A stretch of DNA of 35,534 nucleotides from the NCBI GenBank assembly GCA_019115305.1, contig DXDW01000226.1, positions 1-35,534 of the forward strand, written 5' to 3'. Below are positions 31,212-35,534 of the stretch, piece by piece. Origin of the DNA: Candidatus Anaerofilum excrementigallinarum (GTDB lineage: Bacteria; Bacillota; Clostridia; Oscillospirales; Ruminococcaceae). The number at the start of each line of letters is the position of its first letter. Position 1 is the first letter of the stretch. The position numbers and the translations under genes were made by a program. Under the pieces are notes generated by a model. The model was not told the origin of the DNA. It worked only from the letters and a program-made list of their open reading frames with translations, and searched no databases.

Positions 31212-31225
31212 ACGATCCTCCTTTT

Positions 31226-31239
31226 GTTGCTGCGGCAAC
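31226..31239. promoter_or_regulatory. Candidate Crp/Fnr operator
   Basis: GTTGC-N4-GCAAC is an inverted repeat with the 5-4-5 spacing typical of Fnr-family sites. It sits about +9 to +22 relative to the predicted Crp/Fnr gene start and some 40-47 bases before the likely ABC operon start. Confidence 0.4.
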
Positions 31240-31254
31240 TGAATCTTTTTTTAT

Positions 31255-31283
31255 ATTATAGTAAACTATACAGGCGGCGGCAA
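31255..31283 (-). promoter_or_regulatory. Sigma-A promoter of the Crp/Fnr operon
   Basis: On the minus strand TTGCCG (31283-31278), a 17-base spacer and consensus TATAAT (31260-31255). A perfect inverted repeat TATAGT-AA-ACTATA (31257-31270) overlaps its -10 and spacer. The facing ABC promoter is less clear; TATACA (31267-31272) is a possible -10. Confidence 0.7.
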
Positions 31284-31376
31284 GAGCAAACCCAAGATTT
31301 TTCGCCGCAAATTTGAAAAAAGCGCCAGGCGGGCCCCGGGGTCTGTCTGTGTGCCGGGATACGGAGGTTTTTGAAC

Positions 31377-32441
31377 ATGAAAAAACTGGTTTCTCTGGTG
31401 CTGGCCGTCTGCATGGCGGTCGGTCTGGCCGGCTGCGGTGCGGCTTCCGGCTCGTCTTCCAGCGCGGCGTCCTCTGCCAGCCAGGCATCTTCCAGCCAGA
31501 GCGAGGCGGTGTCTTCTGCCGCTCCCTCGGAGCCTGCGGCAGAAAAGACGGACTTTGTCATTGCCGGTATGAAGGGCCCCACCACCATGGGTATGGTCAA
31601 GCTGATGAGCGACGCCGAAGCGGGCACCACCCGTCACAACTACCAGGTGGATATGTACGCCACTGCCCAGGAGATCCTGCCCCTGATGGTGAAGGGGGAG
31701 ATCGACGTGGCCATGCTGCCCGCCAACGTGGCCAGCAATCTGTATAACCAGACCGAGGGCAAGGTCCAGGTGGCTGCCATCAACACTTTGGGCGTTCTGT
31801 ACGTGGTGGAGACCGGCGACACCATCCACAGTGTGGCCGACCTGAAGGGCAAGACCATCTACTCCACCGGCAAAAACAACACCCCCGAGTACACCCTCAA
31901 TTATATCCTGAGCCAGAACGGCATCGACCCTGCCACCGATGTGACCATCGAGTATAAGAGCGAGGCCACCGAGGTCACTGCCATGCTGGCCGAGGCCGGC
32001 GAGGGCGCCGTGGCCGTGCTGCCTCAGCCCTATGTGACCATCGCCTCCACCCAGAACGAGAACCTGCGGGTAGCCCTGGATCTCACCGAGGAGTGGGACA
32101 AGGTGAACGCCGAGAGCACTCTGGTCACCGGCGTGCTGGTGGTAAACAGCGATTTTGCCAAGGAGAACGAGGCCGCCTTTGCCGAGTTCCTGGAGGACTA
32201 TGAGGCCAGCATCGAGTATGTGAACGCCAACGTGGCTGAGGCCGCCGAGCTGGTAGCCAACTACGGCATCGTGCCCAAGGCTCCCGTGGCCGAAAAGGCC
32301 CTGCCCGCCTGCAACATCGTCTACATCGCCGGCGAGGAGATGAAGGCCGATCTGCAGGGCTATCTCCAGGTGCTCTACGACCAGAACCCCGATTCCGTGG
32401 GCGGCGCTCTGCCCGGCGACGACTTCTACTATGGGGCCTGA
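31377..32441 (+). CDS. NitT/TauT-type ABC substrate-binding lipoprotein
   Basis: A 354-residue solute-binding lipoprotein: signal peptide with lipobox GLAGC (lipidated C20), a Ser/Ala-rich linker to about residue 55, then a two-lobed binding domain. VKGEIDVAMLPANVASNLYN, LKGKTIYSTGKNNTPEY and VLPQPYVTIA are typical of NMT1/THI5-like and SsuA-like proteins. Ligands in the family include taurine, nitrate, sulfonates and pyrimidine precursors; the ligand here is not known. The ATG at 31377 lies 9 bases after GGAGG; a TTG at 31371 is too close. The permease start overlaps its end by 11 bases. Confidence 0.9.
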   Translation: MKKLVSLVLAVCMAVGLAGCGAASGSSSSAASSASQASSSQSEAVSSAAPSEPAAEKTDFVIAGMKGPTTMGMVKLMSDAEAGTTRHNYQVDMYATAQEILPLMVKGEIDVAMLPANVASNLYNQTEGKVQVAAINTLGVLYVVETGDTIHSVADLKGKTIYSTGKNNTPEYTLNYILSQNGIDPATDVTIEYKSEATEVTAMLAEAGEGAVAVLPQPYVTIASTQNENLRVALDLTEEWDKVNAESTLVTGVLVVNSDFAKENEAAFAEFLEDYEASIEYVNANVAEAAELVANYGIVPKAPVAEKALPACNIVYIAGEEMKADLQGYLQVLYDQNPDSVGGALPGDDFYYGA

Positions 32442-33213
32442 CCGAAAGATAACCAAATATCCCCGGGCCGCCACGCTGGCAGCCGGCCTGTTCTGGCTGG
32501 CGGTGTGGCAGCTGGCCGCCTGGCGGGTGGGGCAGAAGATCTTTCTGCCCTCTCCCCTGAGCGTGCTGGAAAGCCTGTGGCAGCTGGTGCCCACCTTGTC
32601 CTTTTGGGGCAGGGTGGGCTTTAGCCTTTTGCGCATCGCCGCGGGCTTTGGGCTGGCGGCGGCTGTGGCCGTGATGCTGGCAGGGCTGGCGGCGGCTTTC
32701 CCCTTGGCCGAAACTTTGCTGCGGCCCCTGATGCTGGTGGTGAAGGCCACCCCGGTGGCCAGCTTTGTGATTCTGGCTTTGGTCTGGATGCCCAGCCGGC
32801 AGCTGTCGGTGTTTATCAGCTTTTTGATGGTGCTGCCCATCGTCTACGCCGCCACCCTCCAGGGCGTCCGCCAGACCGACCGCCAGCTGCTGGAGATGGC
32901 AAAGGTGTTCCGGCTTTCGCTGGCGCGGCAGATACGGGCCATCTATCTGCCCGGAGCCTTTCCCTATTTCTCCAGCGCCTGCAGCGCGGCTCTGGGCCTT
33001 GCCTGGAAAAGCGGCATCGCCGCCGAGGTCATCGGCCTGCCCGAGGGCAGCCTGGGCGAAGCCCTGTACCAGGCCAAGATCTTTCTGGTCACCGACGAGA
33101 TGTTCGCCTGGACCCTCACGGTGATCCTGGCCAGCATGGCCTTTGAAAAGCTGGTGATGCTGGTTCTGCGCCGATTGGCGGCGCGGATCAGCGGAGAGGA
33201 GGGCCGCCCATGA
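32431..33213 (+). CDS. NitT/TauT-type ABC permease
   Basis: A 260-residue permease of the SsuC/TauC type with about six membrane helices. The N-terminal LPSPLSVLESLWQL and the coupling segment LLEMAKVFRLSLARQIRAIYLPGAFPYF (parts LLEMAKVFRLS and IYLPGAFPYF) are typical of the family. It pairs with the ATPase that overlaps its end by ATGA. Confidence 0.92.
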   Translation: MGPDRKITKYPRAATLAAGLFWLAVWQLAAWRVGQKIFLPSPLSVLESLWQLVPTLSFWGRVGFSLLRIAAGFGLAAAVAVMLAGLAAAFPLAETLLRPLMLVVKATPVASFVILALVWMPSRQLSVFISFLMVLPIVYAATLQGVRQTDRQLLEMAKVFRLSLARQIRAIYLPGAFPYFSSACSAALGLAWKSGIAAEVIGLPEGSLGEALYQAKIFLVTDEMFAWTLTVILASMAFEKLVMLVLRRLAARISGEEGRP

Positions 33214-33818
33214 TCGAGATACAGGGGCTGTGCAAAGCCTTTGACGGCCAGCCGGTGCTGGTGAACTGGGATTTCTCTCTGCAAAAAGGGGAGCACCTGG
33301 CCCTGATGGGCCCCTCCGGCTGTGGCAAAACCACCTTTCTGCGCATCCTCATGGGATTGGAGCAGCCCGACAGCGGCCATATCCAGGGCCTGGACGGGCT
33401 GCGGCTGGCGCCGGTGTTCCAGCAGGACCGGCTCTGCCCGGGCCTGAGCGCCCTGGCAAACCTGCTGCTGGTCTGCCCCCGGCCCACCGCCCGGGACCGC
33501 CGCCGTGCGCTGGAACTGCTGGAAGGGCTGGGCCTTACCGAAACCGACTGGAACAAGCCTGCGGCCCAGCTTTCGGGGGGGCAGCGCAGACGGGCGGCTT
33601 TGGCCCGGGCGCTGCTGGTCCCCGCCGATCTGGTGCTGCTGGACGAGGCCTTCAAGGGGCTGGACCAGGACACCCGCCGCCAGGCGCTGGCCCTCACCGC
33701 TGCCGAAACGGCGGGCAGAAGCCTGCTGGCCGTTACCCACGATCCCGACGAGGCGGCGCTGCTGGCAGCCCGGGTGGTGCAGATGCCCCGGGCAGTCCGG
33801 CCGGACAATCAACCGTAA
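33210..33818 (+). CDS. NitT/TauT-type ABC ATPase, short form
   Basis: A 202-residue ABC ATPase. Walker A GPSGCGKTTF (about 34-43), Q-loop FQQDRL, signature LSGGQRRRAALARAL, Walker B LVLLDEAFKGLD and H-loop VTHD are all present, so it should hydrolyse ATP. It is about 40-50 residues shorter than typical SsuB/TauB, lacking the C-terminal extension. It completes the importer; the operon ends at a strong terminator that begins within the stop codon. Confidence 0.92.
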   Translation: MIEIQGLCKAFDGQPVLVNWDFSLQKGEHLALMGPSGCGKTTFLRILMGLEQPDSGHIQGLDGLRLAPVFQQDRLCPGLSALANLLLVCPRPTARDRRRALELLEGLGLTETDWNKPAAQLSGGQRRRAALARALLVPADLVLLDEAFKGLDQDTRRQALALTAAETAGRSLLAVTHDPDEAALLAARVVQMPRAVRPDNQP

Positions 33819-33879
33819 ACACAAAAACCGGAGTTCCTTCCTCGGCTCATGCCGCGGCGGGAGCTCCGGTTTTTGTGTT
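33818..33879. terminator. Bidirectional terminator, ABC operon / P-loop protein gene
   Basis: AACACAAAAACCGGAG (33818-33833) pairs perfectly over 16 bases with 33864-33879. The T5 run on one arm and the A5 run on the other serve both convergent transcripts. Confidence 0.85.
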
Positions 33880-33889
33880 GTGGCGGGCT

Positions 33890-34969
33890 TTATTCCAGTC
33901 CCAGGGCTTTGGCGGTTGCGCGGCCGATGGCGTTCACTGCCTCAAAATCCGCGGCGGCCTTGTAGTATTCTTCCAGTTGGTCGTGGGTCTGCTTGGCCTT
34001 GCGCTGGAAAGCGCTGGTCTGTTCCAGCAGTTCGGCGGCGGTGCGCCGGGACAGCCGCATCCGGTTTTTGTGGCAGGAGAGGGCTTGCCGGTCCATGAAG
34101 CGGGAGCAGTGGATGTTCTGCTGGCCCGCAAAGTCCATGGGATGCCAGAGGTTGCTGGTGAGGAAGGCCAGCCCCAGTTCGGGGATCAGCAGATGCTCGG
34201 CGGCGGCAGGCTGGGAGAGGGGACACAGACAGGTGTAGATATCGTAGCCCCGCTCCAGCGCCATCTGCCGCAGCAGCTGGATAGCCAGGGGGGCGGCGGC
34301 CCCCCACTCGTCCCGGAACACCACCTTGTGGCTGGCCAGAGTCTCCACTGTACCGGTGTAGCAGAGGGGCCCCTGGGGAGTGATGGCCGACAGCAGCCGC
34401 AGCTGTTCGCTGCCGGTGCGGCCTTTATCGGGAAGCAGCCGCCGGCCCAGCCGGGTGACGTATTGTTCCAGCTTTTCCCGGTTCAGACAGCCCGCCGCCG
34501 CCAGCTGCTGTTCCCGCAAAAGCAGGCTGGCCGAGGCAAGGCACCGCCCGGCGCTTTTCTGCAGCTGGCCGCAGGTGTCAAACAGCCGGATGATCTCGGC
34601 CCGGTTCTGGTACAGCGTTTGCGGGTCCAAAGTGCCGAACAAGTTCACCACCGTTTCCTTGGCGCCGGGATAGGCGGGCTCCAAAGTGTGGGGGGCGGTG
34701 GCGTCCAGAATCGCCGCCCGGGGCGAGGAAAAGATGACGCCGTCCAGGCTGTCGGGGTCGGAGGAGCAGTGGATGCGCTCCACCGGCCCGGCCGCCTGCC
34801 GGGCCAGATTTTTCATCAAAGTGGATTTGCCGCAGCCGGGCCCCGCCTTGATGAGGTAAAGCCAGAGGTCGGGCTGGTCGGCCAGATCGCAGAAATAGCC
34901 CCGGAATCCGCCGCTGGGACCGAGGGCGCCCAAAAAGAAATCGATATTTTTATCACAGCCGGTTTGCAT
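33890..34969 (-). CDS. Two-domain P-loop protein (PRK06851-like), second site degenerate
   Basis: A 359-residue protein resembling a clostridial family of duplicated P-loop proteins of unknown role. The first domain has Walker A GPGCGKST (43-50) and the family pattern HCSSDPDSLDGVI and ATAPHTLEPAYPGA. The second domain begins near residue 195 (AITPQGPL) and keeps ERGYDIYTCLCPLS and LLIPELGLAFLTS, but its P-loop reads RDEWGAAAPLAIQL, without GKS/T (about residues 218-231). It may thus bind only one nucleotide. The ATG at 34969 follows AGGAAAGGGG by about 10 bases, but that site lies inside the spoIIID terminator stem. Neighbourhood with spoIIID hints at a sporulation role, unproven. Confidence 0.8.
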   Translation of the reverse strand: MQTGCDKNIDFFLGALGPSGGFRGYFCDLADQPDLWLYLIKAGPGCGKSTLMKNLARQAAGPVERIHCSSDPDSLDGVIFSSPRAAILDATAPHTLEPAYPGAKETVVNLFGTLDPQTLYQNRAEIIRLFDTCGQLQKSAGRCLASASLLLREQQLAAAGCLNREKLEQYVTRLGRRLLPDKGRTGSEQLRLLSAITPQGPLCYTGTVETLASHKVVFRDEWGAAAPLAIQLLRQMALERGYDIYTCLCPLSQPAAAEHLLIPELGLAFLTSNLWHPMDFAGQQNIHCSRFMDRQALSCHKNRMRLSRRTAAELLEQTSAFQRKAKQTHDQLEEYYKAAADFEAVNAIGRATAKALGLE

Positions 34970-34972
34970 AAA

Positions 34973-35030
34973 GAAAACACCCCTTTCCTGCCGTCAGAAT
35001 ATGCGCGGCAGGACAAAAGGGTGTTTTTTG
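34973..35030 (-). terminator. Stem-loop after spoIIID, containing the next gene's ribosome binding site
   Basis: On the minus strand AAAACACCCTTT pairs with AAAGGGGTGTTTT and CCTGCCG with CGGCAGG, in a stem of about 19 pairs. TTTTCTTT follows and the next ATG (34969) is only a few bases on. The Shine-Dalgarno AGGAAAGGGG forms part of the 3' arm. Confidence 0.7.
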
Positions 35031-35043
35031 CTTGAGGCGGATT

Positions 35044-35316
35044 TCAGTCCCCGCCCGACCGCCGGCTGCGCAGCAGGCGGTATTTCTGCCGGGTGGCGGC
35101 GCCGCCCCGCAGATGGCGCTGGGCCTTGTTCACCGCCAGCACCTGAGCCACCCGGGCGGCCAGAAGCGGGTCGATCCGCCGCAGACGCTCGGTGATGTCC
35201 TTGTGTACCGTACTTTTTGACAGCATAAACGCGGCGGCAGCCTTTCGGACGGTGGAATTCTGTTCGATGATGTACTCGGCCAAGGCCACGGCGCGCTCTT
35301 CGGGATTGCCCTTCAT
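35044..35316 (-). CDS. spoIIID: Sporulation transcriptional regulator SpoIIID
   Basis: A 90-residue protein matching SpoIIID, the mother-cell DNA-binding regulator that acts with sigma-E. The N-terminal RAVALAEYIIEQNSTVRKAA leads into the recognition helix SKSTVHKDITERLRRIDP, nearly diagnostic for the family; the C-terminal half is basic (LLRSRRSGGD). The ATG at 35316 is preceded by GGGGGAA. The frame stays open upstream for 50 codons but the N-terminus of the family starts here. No clear sigma-E promoter was found. A stem-loop follows. Confidence 0.95.
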   Translation of the reverse strand: MKGNPEERAVALAEYIIEQNSTVRKAAAAFMLSKSTVHKDITERLRRIDPLLAARVAQVLAVNKAQRHLRGGAATRQKYRLLRSRRSGGD

Positions 35317-35391
35317 TCCAGTTCCCCCATTTTCGAGTTTGTACAAACCTATGAGGGACAGGGGGGATTTATGCGCAGCGGAAAAAGACGG

Positions 35392-35434
35392 CGTATTTCC
35401 GATATTGGGTGATTGTACCTTGTTGGGAAATACG
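35392..35434. repeat. Inverted repeat upstream of the last gene
   Basis: CGTATTTCC (35392-35400) and GGAAATACG (35426-35434), 25 bases apart. The right arm lies in the spacer of the promoter at 35420-35448. It may be an operator. Confidence 0.35.
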
Positions 35435-35448
35435 GGATATTTTATAAT
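35420..35448 (+). promoter_or_regulatory. Sigma-A promoter of the partial last gene
   Basis: TTGTTG (35420-35425), a 17-base spacer and consensus TATAAT (35443-35448). Start expected near 35455. Confidence 0.65.
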
Positions 35449-35508
35449 AAAACTGGAATAAATCATCCCATCCGTTTCTAAAACAATTGCCGCATGGAGG
35501 AAACTGCC

Positions 35509-35534
35509 ATGAGTGCTGCGAGATTGCTTCTCAT
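35509..35534 (+). CDS. Start of a gene cut by the window end
   Basis: ATG at 35509 has GGAGG (35496-35500) 8 bases upstream and a good promoter at 35420-35448. Only MSAARLLL is visible, so nothing can be said of its function. It is divergent from spoIIID. Confidence 0.6.

Noticed and set aside
35317-35466. 50-codon N-terminal extension of SpoIIID
   Set aside because: Family members start at the chosen ATG and the extension crosses the promoter of the divergent gene.

Overview
The window is a compact chromosomal segment from a GC-rich, endospore-forming, anaerobic-type Firmicute, most likely a gut member of Oscillospiraceae/Ruminococcaceae (Clostridia). The evidence is strong AGGAGG-type ribosome binding sites, sigma-A promoters with extended -10 elements, GTG/TTG starts, a spoIIID gene, a SpoIIQ-like M23 peptidase, LCP and YfhO envelope proteins, and a queT gene behind a pseudoknotted leader. 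The genus cannot be fixed from the sequence. I see no tRNA, rRNA, CRISPR array, insertion sequence or prophage, and no gene-free stretch over 300 bases.

Layout. 1-2.1 kb: a Crp/Fnr regulator, then queT (queuosine-precursor ECF transporter S component) behind a candidate preQ1 riboswitch, and a HAD hydrolase. 2.1-6.2 kb: an ECF sigma factor overlapping its zinc-finger membrane anti-sigma factor, a small membrane protein and an internally duplicated lipoprotein. 6.2-10.8 kb (minus): yfhO and tex, overlapping by ATGA. 10.9-12.5 kb: yfbR-type 5'-deoxynucleotidase converging on a dihydrouridine synthase with one base between stops. 12.6-16.7 kb: polA-rimI-tsaD. 16.7-19.4 kb (minus): pseudouridine catabolism (psuK-psuG) and a methionine-rich lipoprotein. 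19.6-20.4 kb: M23 peptidase. 20.5-26.5 kb: a surface-polysaccharide operon (rfbC, Wzm/Wzt-like ABC exporter, two paralogous tandem-domain glycosyltransferases). 26.5-28.7 kb (minus): GNAT acetyltransferase, DUF3592-type membrane protein, LCP ligase. 28.9-31.2 kb (minus): Crp/Fnr regulator, GtrB-like glycosyltransferase, flavin reductase. 31.4-33.8 kb: a divergent NitT/TauT-type ABC importer. 33.9-35.3 kb (minus): spoIIID, then a two-domain P-loop protein. The last bases start a further gene.

How the genes fit. The rfbC/Wzm/Wzt/glycosyltransferase operon probably makes and exports a rhamnose-containing glycopolymer. The LCP protein could attach such polymers to peptidoglycan, while YfhO and the GtrB-like enzyme could decorate them. 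queT, dusB and tsaD all serve tRNA modification, and psuK/psuG salvage pseudouridine released by RNA turnover. Crp/Fnr with the divergent ABC operon looks like a local regulator-target pair, with two inverted repeats between them. No wholly new multi-gene system is evident. The most rewarding spots are regulatory (queT leader, rfbC leader, Crp/ABC intergenic region, a ribosome binding site buried in the spoIIID terminator) and proteins with altered catalytic or repeat architecture (HAD, Pol I, the P-loop protein, the lipoproteins).
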